Assembly: GCA_014529385.2 (NCBI GenBank)
Contig: CM043947.1
Span: 104,251,811-104,315,810, forward strand
Direction of reading: 5' to 3'
Source: Adiantum capillus-veneris
Lineage: Eukaryota > Streptophyta > Polypodiopsida > Polypodiales > Pteridaceae
Length of the DNA: 64,000 bases
A program made the translations under genes and the position numbers. This document shows positions 11,591 through 23,540 of the stretch, one piece after another. The notes under the pieces are model-generated. The model did not search any database, had not been told where the DNA came from, and saw nothing but the letters and a program-made list of their open reading frames with translations. How positions within the stretch are numbered: the first letter of the stretch is position 1; every line of letters starts with the position of its first letter.

Positions 11591-11714
11591 CAACGCGAGT
11601 GTCCACAAGTGGTGTTTGTTTCATGCTTGGCAGTTCATGTATATCATGGTTGAGTAAGAAGCAACCTACTGTGGCCACTTTGAGTTGTGAGGCTGAGTAC
11701 AAGGCAGTCTTCAT
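11591..11714 (+). pseudogene. Copia A RNase H fragment
   Basis: Continues RNase H with the SISG/CISWLSKKQ and LSCEAEYKAVF motifs, ending where copia C is inserted at TTCAT. Confidence 0.85.
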
Positions 11715-12489
11715 TGTTAAGTATGGAGCCTGATTTACCCTTGTAATTTTATGTGGTAAAAGCGCACATTTGTAAGGCCCCCATTATGAGGAGAAGCCAT
11801 CGTGCGTGAAGGAAAATCACTCACCGGAAACCAAAATTTTCACGGACAAGAATCAGGGGCAACTTTAGAGGCCTCGGGGGCGGAGGCCCCCGAGACTTTT
11901 TTTCGCCGGAATATTCCTTTTCACCGGAATATTATGGCCAGACGGCGGCTGGAAAGTGGTCGGAAAACAACCGGTGGGTTGGTCGGTAGTCAATGGCCGG
12001 TGGCCGGTGGTCGGAAGTCAATGGCCGGTGGCCGAATTCAAAAGCGGACTTGTCTTCTCAAGGGTGGCCACACATGGGTAGATTGAAGGGTCCGATTTGG
12101 ACTTATTCGCACAAGGGCGGCTACACATGGCTGTCTCTCATAAGAGAGGGCAGCCCTTTTGGCCTATAAAAGGAGGCCATTTCTACACACATTTTATAGT
12201 GTGAAGTTAATGCAACAAGGTGAGTGTGAGGTGGTGAGAGTGAAGCAAGGCGGGAGCTCTATCAAGGATTTAATCCCTTTGTAAAATACTTCTTCTATTG
12301 AAGTGCTAAAGCCATTGAGTGGCTGCTTTCCCGTGGACGTAGCCCACATTGGGTGAACCACGTATATCGTGTGTACTCTCTCTCTCTCTCTCTCTCTCTC
12401 TACTCTATAATCTCTTGTGTGTGAAATTTATCTCTCTCCATTAAGTAATCTACTAAAAAATCTATTTAGCTACGTCTTATTTCCTAACA
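11715..12489 (+). repeat. Copia C 5' LTR
   Basis: TGTTAAGTATGG to TTTCCTAACA. Contains a TATA box (TATAAAAGG at 12165), a (CT)n run near 12373-12402, tandem GGCCGGTGG words near 11985-12040 and a perfect short hairpin at 11873-11893 whose loop is inverted relative to the other LTR. Long open frames inside it are by-products of composition. Confidence 0.95.
12165..12173 (+). promoter_or_regulatory. TATA box of copia C LTR promoter
   Basis: TATAAAAGG, repeated at 16929-16937 in the 3' LTR and, on the - strand, at 36922-36930 and 61852-61860 in copia K. Confidence 0.7.
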
Positions 12490-12491
12490 AC

Positions 12492-12503
12492 TGGTATCAG
12501 AGC
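12492..12503 (+). other. Copia C primer-binding site
   Basis: TGGTATCAGAGC, complementary to initiator tRNA-Met, two bases after the LTR. Confidence 0.92.
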
Positions 12504-12562
12504 AAGGTTTGCTCGTAGCTAAATTATCTCAAGGAAAGGATTCCTTGAATTGGGTGGGAGTT

Positions 12563-15500
12563 ATGGCGGAGGAAGGGAAGCTCAAGATTGATAATTTCAA
12601 CGGAAAAAACTACCAACATTGGAAGATGCAGATTGAAGACTATCTCTACCAGAAGGACCTCTATTTGCCACTAGGCGGTCTTGCGAAGAAGCCCGCAACA
12701 ATGGCAGATGAAGCATGGATTGTCCTTGATCGAAAGGCACTGGGAACAATCTGGTTAAGCTTGGCGTCAACGGTGGCCTTCGATGTTTTGGAGATGAAGA
12801 CCACGCAGGACTTGATGAAGTCACTTGACGACTTCTACGAGAAACCATCGGCATCCAATAAGGTATTTCTTATGAAGCGCTTGTTCAATCTAAAGATGGC
12901 AGAGAATGGTTTAGTTGCAGAACACCTGAATGACTTTAACACAAACATAAGACAACTTCGATCAGTGAAAATCAATTTTGATGACGAAGTGCGAGCTCTC
13001 CTTATACTATCATCTCTACCGGATAGTTAGGACAGCCTTGTGATGGCTGTAAGTAATTCTATCTCTGGCACAAATACTCTTAAGTTTGATGATGTTGTGG
13101 GTGTTCTCCTAAGCGAGGAAATGGGAAGGAGAAGCACAGGAGAATCATCAAGTGCTGCACTATCAGTGGAAACAAGAGGAAGGCCTAAGGAGAGGTTCAA
13201 AAACCAAAAGGGTCGTGATCGCTCAAGGCGGAGCAAGTCACGCACAAAGTCAGTTCTTGAATGTTGGAACTGCAGAAAGAAGGGCCATGTCAAGAAGGAT
13301 TGCTGGTCCAAGAAGAAGAAGGAGACAGAGTCTCAAAACAACAAGCCAACATCGGAGGCCAATGTGGCAGGTAAAGTAGAGCAAGATGCTCTAATTCTCT
13401 CGTTAGACAATGTGTCTAATTCCTGGAAAGTAGATTCTGGGGCTTCATTCCATGCGACACCACACAAGCAACATTTCCAAGACTACACCAAAGGTAATTT
13501 TGGGTATGTATACTTGGGAGATGATGAAGCTTGTGAGATTGTCGGCAAAGGTACAGTCTCTGTCAAAACTGCTAACGGAAATGAATGGAAGCTTAAAGAT
13601 GTTAGGCATGTTCCTTCTCTTCGCAAGAATTTGATCTCTACAGGACAATTGGATGATTAAGGTCACAACATTGCATTCGGAAACAAACGGTGGAAGATCT
13701 CAAAGGGATCTTTGGTGGTTGCCAAGGGAGAAAAAGTCGGTACACTTTACTTGTGTACTGTTGGCACGCAACCTTCAACTTGTGCAGCAACTACAGAAGT
13801 TGACATTGCGGTGTGGCACTACCAACTTGGGCATATGAGTGCCAAAGGAATGCAAATCCTTCAAACAAAGAAGCTTCTACCAGGTTTGAAAGAAGTGGAC
13901 TTAGAGTTCTGTGAAGATTGTGTTTATGGTAAACAAAAGAGGGTAAAATTTCAAAAATCAGGAAATGAAAGAAAAAATAAAAAACTTGAGTTGGTTCATT
14001 CTGATGTTTGGGGTCCTGCAAGTACACCATCACTTGGTGGCTCATTGTACTATGTAACATTCATAGATGATGCGACTAGAAAAACATGGGTTTATGTCAT
14101 GAAGAATAAATCCGACGTATTTTCCAGATTTCAAAGGTGGAAAGCCTTTGTGGAGAATGAAACAGGTACCAAGGTTAAATGCCTGAGATCCGACAATGGA
14201 GGTGAATATTGCAGCCAAGCTTTTGAAAGCTTTTGTGCTAGCAATGGCATTCGGAGGCAAAGTACAACCCCAAGGACACCTCAACAAAATGGGATTTCGG
14301 AAAGGATGAACAGGACAATCATGGAACGAGCACGAAGCATGCGGCTACATCCAGGCCTATTGCTTGAGCTTTGGGCGGAACCTGTAAGTACGTCTGTGTA
14401 CTTAATCAATCGGTCACCCTCAACGGCATTGGATGGGGGAGTTCTAGAAGAGGCATGGGCAGGTAAACCGGTGAATTATGCATTTCTCAAAGTGTTTGGG
14501 TGTGAGGCTTTCATGCACATAGATAGAAGCCTAAGATCAAAGCTAGATGCAAAGTCCAAAAAGTGTTTCTTCATTGGCTATGGAGAAGGAGACTTTGGGT
14601 ATCGCCTATGGAATCCTGAAGATGGTAAAATCTTAAGGAGTAGGGATGTAATTTTTAACGAAAAAAATATGTACAAAGATTACTTGGAAAGAAAACAAAC
14701 AAAAGAAACAAGTGATGAGTACATGGAGCTTGAGGATGGTGAAGACTCAAGGACTACAAACGGTGACAATGTGCAACAACATCAACCAAATGAAGAGCCT
14801 CAACCTATTCCCCGAAGATCTACAAGAGCAAGTAGACCTCCAGAAAGGTTTGTTCCTTCCTTCAACCATCTCTTGATCTCAGATTCTGGAGAGCCAGAAT
14901 CATACGAAGAAGCTATGCAACATGACTCCAAAGAAGAATGGACGAAGAGCATGCAAGTGGAGATGGAATCACTACATCGCAACCAAACATGGGAGCTGGT
15001 TGAGTTGCCTAAAGGTATGCGGGCACTTCAAAACAAATGGGTGTACAAGCTGAAGGAAGAAGAAGGTCGGAAGAAAAGGTACAAGTCTAGGCTTGTGGTA
15101 AAAGGTTTTTCTCAAAAGAAAGGTATCGACTTCAATGAAATATTTTCTCATGTTGTAAAACTGAACTCAATTAGGCTTGTCTTAAGCCTTGTGGCTGCTC
15201 ATGATCTAAATCTCGAGCAAATGGATGTAAATATGGCATTCCCTCACGGTGACTTAGAGGAGGAAATCTACATGCTTCAACCAAAGGGGTATGAAGTAAA
15301 AGGTGAGGAGAAAATGGTTTGCAGATTAAAGAAGAGCTTGTATGGTTTAAAGCAAGCATCAAGACAATGGTACTTGAAGTTTGATCGATGGATTTTGGAT
15401 CATGGATTCACAAGATGCAACTCGAATCACTGCATCTACATGAAGAATTTGGGAGATGGGAAATTCATCATCCTAATGTTGTATGTTGATGACATGTTGA

Positions 15501-16444
15501 TTGCAAGTGCTAACATGCAGGACATCAAAGACCTAAAAGAGGAACTGTCCAAATCTTTTTCAATGAAAGATTTAGGTGTTGCAAAGAGGATACTTGGTAT
15601 GAAAATATCAAGGGACAGGACGAAGAAGACAATAAAGCTATCTCAAGAAGATTACATCAAGAAGGTACTAGAAAGGTTTGCAATGCAAAATGCAAAACCA
15701 GTTTCTACACCTTTGGCTGGTCATTTTAAACTAACGAAGGATATGTGTCCAAAGACACAAGAGGAGATAGCCTATATGCCTAAAGTTCCATATGCTGCAG
15801 CGGTAGGTTCTCTAATGTATGCTATGGTCTGGACAAGGCCAGACATTGCACATGCAGTGGGAGTTGTGAGTAGGTTCATGGACAACCCAGGTAAAGAGCA
15901 TTGGCAAGCTGTGAAGTGGATACTTAGGTATCTAAAAGGGACAACAACAAATGCTTTGTATTTTGGAGGAACTGATATTTTTCTAGAAGGGTATGCTAAT
16001 GCAGATATGGCAGGTGACAAAGATACTCGAAGGAGCACTACTGGCTATGTGTTCACAGTTGGAGGCACAGTAGTATGTTGGGCTTCAAAGCTACAGAAAG
16101 TGGTTTCACTTTCTACCACGGAAGCAGAGTATGTAGCAATGACGGAGGCAAGCAAAGAAATTATGTGGCTTCACAGATTCTTAGAAGAGCTTGGATTCAA
16201 ACAAGACAATTGTGTCTTGTACAATGATAGCCAAAGCGCTATCCATCTTGCGAAGAACTCAGCCTTTCATTCAAGGACAAAGCACATTGAGGTGAGATAT
16301 CACTTCATACGCACTCTTTTGGAAGAGGGACAGCTAAAGCTAGGAAAGGTGCATACAAGTGAAAATCCTGCAGACATGTTTACAAAGGTGGTCTACAAGG
16401 AGAAGTTGAGCTTTTGCTCATTTTCAATCGGCATTCAAAGATAA
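12563..16444 (+). pseudogene. Copia C gag-pol polyprotein (two nonsense codons)
   Basis: A single frame of 1,294 codons. Order: gag (NFNGKNYQHWKMQIEDYL), zinc knuckle CWNCRKKGHVKKDC, protease VDSGASFHAT, integrase (WHYQLGH, CEDCVYGK, LVHSDVWGP, LRSDNGGEY, QQNGISERMN), reverse transcriptase (QMDVNMAFPHG, YVDDMLIA near 15480) and RNase H (NADMAGD, YNDSQSAIHLAKN, HIEVRYHFIR). The frame is broken only by TAG at 13028 (TGG in the copy at 40850) and TAA at 13658 (GAA in the copy at 40210). The ATG at 12563 is chosen because it matches the start MADEGKLKI in copia K. With both codons read through, the protein would be full length. Confidence 0.95.
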
Positions 16445-16491
16445 GAAGCCAGAATGGAAAGCAGTCACATGTTTGGTTTGGAGATCAGTCT

Positions 16492-16504
16492 CCAAGTGGG
16501 AGAT
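16492..16504 (+). other. Copia C polypurine tract
   Basis: CCAAGTGGGAGAT directly before the 3' LTR, the usual plus-strand primer of plant copia elements. The same tract lies next to the 3' LTR of copia K (37367-37379). Confidence 0.85.
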
Positions 16505-17135
16505 TGTTAAGTATGGAGCCTGATTTACCCTTGTAATTTTATGTGGTAAAAGCGCACATTTGTAAGGCCCCCATTATGAGGAGAAGCCATCGTGCGTGAA
16601 GGAAAATCACTCACCGGAAACCAAAATTTTCACGGACAAGAATCAGGGGCAAATTTAGAGGCCTCGGGGGCCTCCGCCCCCGAGACTTTTTTTTCCGCCG
16701 GAATATTCCTTTTCGCCGGAATATTATGGCCGGACGGCGGCCGAAAAGTGGTCGGAAAAAAACCGGTCGGTTGGCCGGTAGTCAATGGCCGGTGGCCGAA
16801 TTCAAAAGCGGACTTGTCTACTCAAGGGCGGCCACACATGGGCAGATTGAAGGGTCCGATTTGGACTTATTCACACAAGGGCGGCTACACATGGCTGTCT
16901 CTCATAAGAGAGGGTAGCCCTTTTGGCCTATAAAAGGAGGCCATTTCTACACACATTTTATAGTGTGAAGTTAATGCAACAAGGGGAGTGTGAGATGGTG
17001 AGAGTGAAGCAAGGCGGGAGCTCTATCAAGGATTTAATCCCTTTGTAAACTACTTCTTCTTTTGAAGTGCTAAAGCCATTGAGTGGCTGCTTTCCCATGG
17101 ACGTAGCCCACATTGGGTGAACCATGTATATCGTG

Positions 17136-17172
<37 letters not shown>

Positions 17173-17257
17173 CTATAATCTCTTGTGTGTGAAATCTATC
17201 TCTCTCCATTAAGTAATCTACTCAAAAATCTATTTAGCTACGTCTTATTTCCTAACA
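16505..17257 (+). repeat. Copia C 3' LTR
   Basis: Partner of 11715-12489. It is shorter mainly because the 5' LTR carries an extra GGCCGGTGG-type repeat. The (CT)n run lies near 17139-17170. Confidence 0.95.
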
Positions 17258-17572
17258 TTCACAGCTATGGTTGAATGTGTATGGCTCAGGTGCCTTATGG
17301 CTGATTTGGGTGCTGGACATGAAACTACCGACACTATCTACATTGACATTCAGAGCGCATTGGCAGTTGCGAGGAACCCAATTTTTCATGCTTGCACAAA
17401 GCACATTGAGGTGCATTACCACAATGTCAGGGAGAGGCTCTCAGCAGGAGAGGTCATCTTGGCTTATGTGCCAACACAGGACAACCTTGCAGATCTTTTC
17501 ACAAAGGCATTGTCTCATGAGAAGCTTGAAGCTTTCCACAAAGCTTTGGGCTTACTCCCCTTTGTGGACTGA
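17258..17572 (+). pseudogene. Copia A RNase H C-terminus
   Basis: Continues from TTCAC with MVECVWLRCL, DIQSALAVARNP, CTKHIEVHYH and YVPTQDNLADLFTKAL, ending LLPFVD followed by TGA at 17570, the natural end of family-1 pol. This last piece has no internal break. Confidence 0.88.
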
Positions 17573-17647
17573 TCATGTCCTCAGGGCATGACACTTCCCT
17601 TTACTCATGTGCCAACTCTTGTTCACTGTATCACTCCAGGGGGGATT

Positions 17648-17874
17648 TGTTACCGTATACATGTGGCAGTGATGTGTGTGAACACACTAGGACCGCCGGG
17701 GCATTTTTTTCCTCTTTAAGAGGTTTTTCCCCCCGTGCATTGTATATACGCCCATCACTCGAGGGCTATCTATCTTTCCATTGCACACTAAGGAATACAC
17801 TCTCTATTGTGTGCCTTGAGATTCCTTCGTCTTCTCCAAGATGTGTGCATTTCTCTGCAACCCTAATTTCAACA
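17648..17874 (+). repeat. Copia A 3' LTR (family 1)
   Basis: TGTTACCGTATACATG to CTAATTTCAACA, 227 bp. The same LTR type recurs at 20224-20449 and, reversed, at 29054-29276, 29418-29642 and 34347-34573. The D fragment follows immediately. Confidence 0.9.
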
Positions 17875-19226
17875 GTAAACCCACTTTTTACCAATGGCCT
17901 TTTTGCTAGGAGGCAAATCACATAAAGTCCATGTGTCATTTTCTATAAGTGCATCATGTTCTGATTGCATGGTAGCCATCCAATTTTCTGAATTTTGTGC
18001 TTCATCAAAAGAGAGAGGCTCCTCAGCATCATGTAAGCTAGACACAGCCAAAGCATAACAATTTGATGCATAAGATGCATGGCAAGAGCCTGAACGAGTA
18101 CGACCAGACAAAGGTGCATCCAATTTATTGTCACGCATAGTGTGCACCAACCAATTTGGCATATCTCTAGCCAGCTCATTTTTAGCCCTTTCCTCATCAA
18201 GTACATCATGTACATCTACATCAGTAATAGGCTGATCTGTAACATTCTCAGAAACCCCCATAATCTGTACATTTGCATCATTGGAATTTACATTCAAACT
18301 TCCACCACTGAAAAGAGGCAACAAAGTGTCATAAATGTCCTATGAGCTTACATTACTGTCTCTGGTACATGACAGCAAGGGCTGAACAAAATCTTCCACA
18401 AACACTACATCTTGTGAAACCAAAATATGCTTTGTTTGCGGATGATACAACCTGTAACCTTATCATCCAATTTTCTGCATTATGTTTGTGGCACCAAAGC
18501 ATATGCCAAACAGCCAAAAACACGCATGTGCTCAATAGAAGGCTTTCTATCATGCCATGCTTCATATGGAGTAATAGACTGCAAAGATTTTGTAGGACAC
18601 TTGTTTAGTACATAAGTGGCACACATGATGGCCTCAAGCCAACAAGAATGCGGCAAAGCTTGACTTTTGACCATACATCGTGCCATTTCCGTAAGTGACC
18701 TGTTTTTCCTCTCAGCAACACCATTTTGCTGAGGTGTATAAGGCACTGTAGATTGGTGTTTTATCCCACGACTAGCTAGAAATGCATTAATTCATGAGGC
18801 ATATACTCCCCCCCTCGATCGGAACGGAGAGTGCCCATAGTACATTTTGAGACATTTTCAGCCATAGCCAGAAATTGTTTGAAGCACATAAAAACTTTGG
18901 ACTTCGCTTTAAGCGGAAATACGCATGCATGCCTGTCAATGAAATTCACAAAGTACAGGTAATTGCACAAGGATGGAGTTTGCATGGTCCCACAAACATC
19001 ACTATGCACAAGCTGCAACCTGCATGTGGCCCTAACTGAACCATCCTTTCGAACCTTAGAACGCTGCATTTTACCCAGAATACAGCCTTCATAAACATGT
19101 TTGACAAGTGCTTCAAGAGGCCGCAAAGAAGCAACCATATCAGATTTTTGCAAACAAAACAAAACTCACAAAATTCAGATGACCAAAATGTGAATGCCAA
19201 AGGTTTGCATCTGAAATAGCCCTTGA
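17875..19226 (-). pseudogene. Copia family 1, fragment D (reverse transcriptase start back to pre-integrase)
   Basis: Read on the - strand it runs from the pre-integrase region (near 19226) through integrase (CEGCILGKMQRSK-like, LRSDRGGEYM, QQNGVAERKN) to the first codons of reverse transcriptase (KKWVY). It contains frameshifts near 18460 and 18790. It abuts the LTR of copy A at one end and an oppositely oriented copy (E) at the other, so it is an internal piece without LTRs of its own. Confidence 0.82.
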
Positions 19227-20449
19227 ATTTACTGATCACTGGGCCAAATGAGAGACATATTTTGCTGAATTTAAGAGTGATCTGAATGCTACTTTCAAGA
19301 TGAAAGATTTGGGGCTATTGCATCATTACTTGGGTATACAATTTAAGCAGTGTGATGGTGGTATTGCCTTGTGTCAGAAAAGTTACATAGAGACATTGCT
19401 ATTGAAGTTTGGACTTGAGGATTGTAAACCTATTGCCACTCCCATGGAAACAGGTTTAAAATTGAGTCTTCATGATGCTGTTAATCTTGCTGATGTCACT
19501 CGTTACCAAACTGTTGTTGGATGCGTCACTTATGTATGCAACACAAGGACGGATATTCAGTTTGCAGTCTCACAGGTCCACAAATTTATGCATAGCCCAG
19601 GGTCTAAGCATTGGCACGTTGTCAAGAGGATTTTTTGCTACCTTAGTGGCACTTTACACCTTGGCTTGTTTTATCCCAAGGGGGGATCATTGCCGCCACA
19701 CTTACATGCTTTTTTGGACTCAAATTGGGCTGGTTGTTTTGACACACGAGTGTCCATAAGTGGTATATCATGGTTGAGCAAGAAGCAAACTATTGTGGAC
19801 ACTTTGAGTTGTGAGGCTGAGTATAGAGCAGTCTTCACAGCCATGGTTGAATGTGTATGGCTCAGATGCCTTCTGGCTGATTTGGGTGTTGGACAGGACA
19901 CTGCCAACACTATCTACATTGGCAGTCATAGCGCATTGGCAGTTGCGAGGAACCCATTTTTCCATGCTCGCACAAAGCACATTGAGGTGCTTTACCAATA
20001 TGTCATGGAGAGGCTCTCAGCAGGAGAGGTCAGCTTGGCTTATGTGCCAACACAGGACAAACTTGCAGATCTTTTCACAAAGGAATTGTCTCATGAGAAG
20101 CTTGAAGCTTTCTGCAAAGCTTTGGGCTTACTCCCCTTTGTGGACCGATCATGTCCTCATGGCATTGCACTTTCCTTTACTCATGTGCCAGCTCTCGCTC
20201 ACCGCATCACTCCAGGCGGGATTTGTTACCACATACATATGGTAGTGATGTGTGTGAATAAACTAGGACCGCCGGGGCATTTTTTCCTCTTTAAAAGGTT
20301 TTCCCCCCCTTGCATTGTATATACGCCCATCACTCTAGGGCTATCTATCTTTCCATTGCACACTAAGTAACAATCTCTCTATTGTGTGCCTTGAGCTTCC
20401 TTCATCTTCTCCAAGCTGTGTGCGTTTCTCTGCAACCGTAATTCCAACA
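19227..20449 (+). pseudogene. Copia family 1, fragment E (reverse transcriptase, RNase H, 3' LTR)
   Basis: Begins at the LITGPNER motif of reverse transcriptase. It runs through KDLGLLHHYLGIQ, RNase H (DSNWAGCFDT, LSCEAEYRAV, HSALAVARNP) and ADLFTKEL to LLPFVD. The stop codon after VD has changed from TGA to CGA, so the frame reads on to 20370, inside the LTR. It shares with copia F a frameshift after NERH and subfamily-specific LTR changes (AATAAACTAGG). The sequence right after its LTR is the flank also found inside copia F. Confidence 0.85.
20224..20449 (+). repeat. Copia E 3' LTR
   Basis: TGTTACCACATAC to TAATTCCAACA, 226 bp, followed by CACATAGCATTGATGGG of the G1 unit. Confidence 0.88.
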
Positions 20450-20691
20450 CACATAGCATTGATGGGCTCCGCAACATACTAGAGCTTTACCTGAAGCATA
20501 GTGCAACACCCACATCTCATAAACTTTTGGCAACTTAAGCTCGTTACCAGCAAGCATTAAAGAATTCTGACTCCTTTTTACTAGCAGCCAAGACATCACT
20601 GACATAAGCATCAATAGAGATAGCATCAAAATCCATCCACATATGACACATTGTCCAAGTAAATGAAAAACCATGTACACTTTATGCATTA

Positions 20692-22128
20692 TCAAGGGTG
20701 ATTTAGCATCATCACCCCGTCTAGCTTCATAGCCATCACCAAAAACCTGGGAGTCTCTCGACTTGTATCATCAGAGGAATTTTTACCTGTTGGATTTTTA
20801 TCTTGATCATGAAAAATAGCTTTATCCTGTAAATCTTCATCCATAACATCCTCAAGAAAATCACCCTCGGAAGTCTCAATATTCATAATTGTAAGAGTTA
20901 TCTCCTCATGCATCCCATGTACAAGCATAAATGTAGAATCCCTGTTGATAACCTGCTCACAATAAGCATAATCTAGACAGTCTTCATATTCATCAATATC
21001 ATCCTCTATTTCCTCATCTGCATCCATGTTACTTATCAATCCATCATAGCGTTGCAAAGGTTCATTGTGCCCCCCGTCTGAAGAGGTACATGAATAAGAA
21101 AGCTCTTCTATACAGTCATGATCATCTCCTTCAGATCTAGAAAATCATCAATTATAGCATCTTGTTCCATGATAACAACATCTGCAAACATATGGTTAGT
21201 AGCAATCATTGGTTCATTGACATCCTCAGGCTCATCCTGTGGTGGGTCCACAATCTTGGTCACTTCATCAACTACTGTGTATATAATAGCTTTGTTTATG
21301 CAATCATTTGCAGCAAACATGTTGTCCTGCTTGATTATAGTGCTGATAGTTTTAGTAATGTCCTGTAGAGGCTCATCTGCTTGATGAACTCCTTCAGAAT
21401 AACCCATGTCAAGGTCAGCAGCTTGTGAACCACTTGTTGTATAGTCTGTCTTTACTAAAACCATTATTGGAGGTAGCATCATGCGAGCAATCTTTGAAAA
21501 AAAATCATATAGGTCTGTTTCAACATTAAATTCATCGTTTACCTTTTCTTCATTGCTCAAAATAAGCTCCTTTGAATCTGCTACTTCCAGCTCATCATTT
21601 TCTTTGGCTATACTTCTTGCAAAAATGCTCCCAAAATTCATCATAGTTGAGGAAATGCATCTGATCCCCTTCACCTTTACTGAAGACAATCTGGCTTCGT
21701 TCAGTAATCTCTTTCAGTTTTAGATCTAGAATCCTTGAGCCTTTGTAAATAAATTCCTCTGCCAAATAGTCCCAGTGTGTAGGATATGCTTCTGCCAGTT
21801 CTTGAACCTGCTTTTTAAAATCTGAGCTTATAACATCTTCAAAAGCTGTAATCATCTGATTTTCTGGAGCTTTTTGGCTCTTCATCTTGGCTTCATAAAA
21901 TGCAATAAAATCTTCTGGATCATACCCCTGAAAATTATGATATTGCTCCCATATAGCATCAAGTGCTAGCTTACATCATCAATCTTTTTTTTTATCTACT
22001 TTCGTTTCCTGCAGACATCCCTAAACTAATTCCACCATTTTTGGCAAATCTGTAATAGCTAGATTTTTATCAAATCCCTTGGAATTGAAATTGTCAATAA
22101 ACTGCTTCAATTGTTATGGCATCTCCAT
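20692..22128 (-). pseudogene. Gag-like acidic protein of the G unit, copy 1
   Basis: Starts at ATG 22128 and meets TAA after four codons; G2 has the same stop. Broken frames follow. The N-terminal part (QLKQFIDNFNSKGFDKN, AYPTHWDYLAEEFIYKGS) has the helical, tryptophan-containing look of a retroelement capsid. The rest is very acidic (DADEEIEDDIDEYEDC, QDEPEDVNEP). No zinc knuckle, protease or polymerase motif is visible. I do not recognise the family; gag of an LTR element is the best guess. Confidence 0.4.
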
Positions 22129-22826
22129 CTTTACCTCCCACCTCGGATTGTCAATAAAAATGAGCCGAGCAGGCACCGAGCCTTTGGCTGTGGGAGGTGT
22201 GAAAGAGAACAAGAACAACAAGTGAAAAAGGCTCTGTCAATCACCGTAACCTTCAATTAATCAATTTAAGCTCTGAGTACATTTTGCTGGCAATAGCCAA
22301 GGCGGACTGTTAGCAGGACCGACACTTGGGTTCACTCAAATCGAGGAGTTTAGGCTCCCTTTAAAATTACCTGGGCCGTTAACGGCTCCGTGATTTATAA
22401 AACAGGATTAACTAAGTTTAAGATGCCGTTGATGATCAAAATTTTCCTCCGTGTCGAATTTCCCTGCTTTGAATGTTGTTGAACTCTATATATTTGCACT
22501 GCTTTCTATTAATGAGACCGAGAGAGACCGTCCTTGCTTTATCTTCTTTAGCTTGACTCACAAGGTCGAGAGCAAAAACCTCTAAGTTGCTTCTTTGCTT
22601 AGATCTGAGATCAAGAGGAAGAGTCTCCTTGCTTGTTGATTCATCCTCTCCCTGCTTAATATATCCTGTCTTTTCTTCTCCTTGCTATATCTCTTGCTTT
22701 GGTTCATTTCTTTAACACGAGAACGAGAGAAATAACCTTTTTCTTGCCCTTCTTCAAGCTCGAGAGCAAGAGAGTTTGGAGCTTCTTCGTTCAAGCTCGA
22801 GAGCAACCTCTTTTTGCTTGTCTGGG

Positions 22827-22981
<155 letters not shown>

Positions 22982-23540
22982 TCCCTTTGCTTATGCACAA
23001 GAGGCTTCTCCTCCTCCTCGATACCCTTCGCATGTCGAGGACCAAGAGAGAGAGAACGCTTTGCTTGCTTGCTCGAGGACGAGCTGAGAGCTCCTCTAGC
23101 TTGTTCATTCTCTTCTTCTTCGATGCCTCTTACCCTTGTCGTTCTCCCATTCCTCATTCAAAATACTCCTTCTCCTCGTTTTGCTTGCAGGGCCATGGGA
23201 AGCGGGCCAGATGATGTGGCAGGGCCGGCTTCAAACTGCCATAACTTCTTCATCGTAACTCCAATCAACAAGCCGTAAAGAGAGGCCGGTAGAGCACTTC
23301 AAGCACTACACTTTTAGATCATAATCTACCATATGTGCTCACTTCAAGAATACTCATTTTTGGCATCATTGAGGCATCTGTTGTCTCTTTTAAGCAGCAT
23401 TTGGCATACATTAATAATTAAACTTGGCTTGTTAACAAGCCATGATGACTGCTCACTAAATGTGTAGGCTTCAAAGAAGCTTAGCTTGCATTTCTGTGCT
23501 CTTTTTCTCTTCATGGAAACAAAGCTGCACGACATCCACC

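Larger units (their letters stand above)
11715..17257 (+). mobile_element. Ty1/copia element, family 3 (C), nearly intact
   Basis: 5.54 kb with LTRs of 775 and 753 bp, an initiator tRNA-Met PBS, one long gag-pol frame and a polypurine tract. Target duplication is TTCAT (11710-11714) against TTCAC (17258-17262). It sits inside the RNase H of copia A in the same orientation. The coding frame has two nonsense codons and no frameshift, so this insertion is young. Confidence 0.96.
1528..17874 (+). mobile_element. Ty1/copia element, family 1, copy A (5'-truncated)
   Basis: A degraded copia element read as gag tail, protease, integrase, reverse transcriptase, RNase H and 3' LTR. The order is identified by direct comparison with the better-preserved copy F at 29054-34573. 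It lacks a 5' LTR and the first half of gag. Three insertions split it: copia B (3589-8742), an unidentified segment (9876-11590) and copia C (11715-17257). The coding sequence resumes at the exact codon on either side of B and C. Confidence 0.88.

Noticed and set aside
11802-12086. Open frame beginning MREGKSL in the family-3 LTR, also in the other three LTRs
   Set aside because: It lies over the U3 promoter region, differs in length between copies, and owes its openness to GGCCGG-rich repeats.
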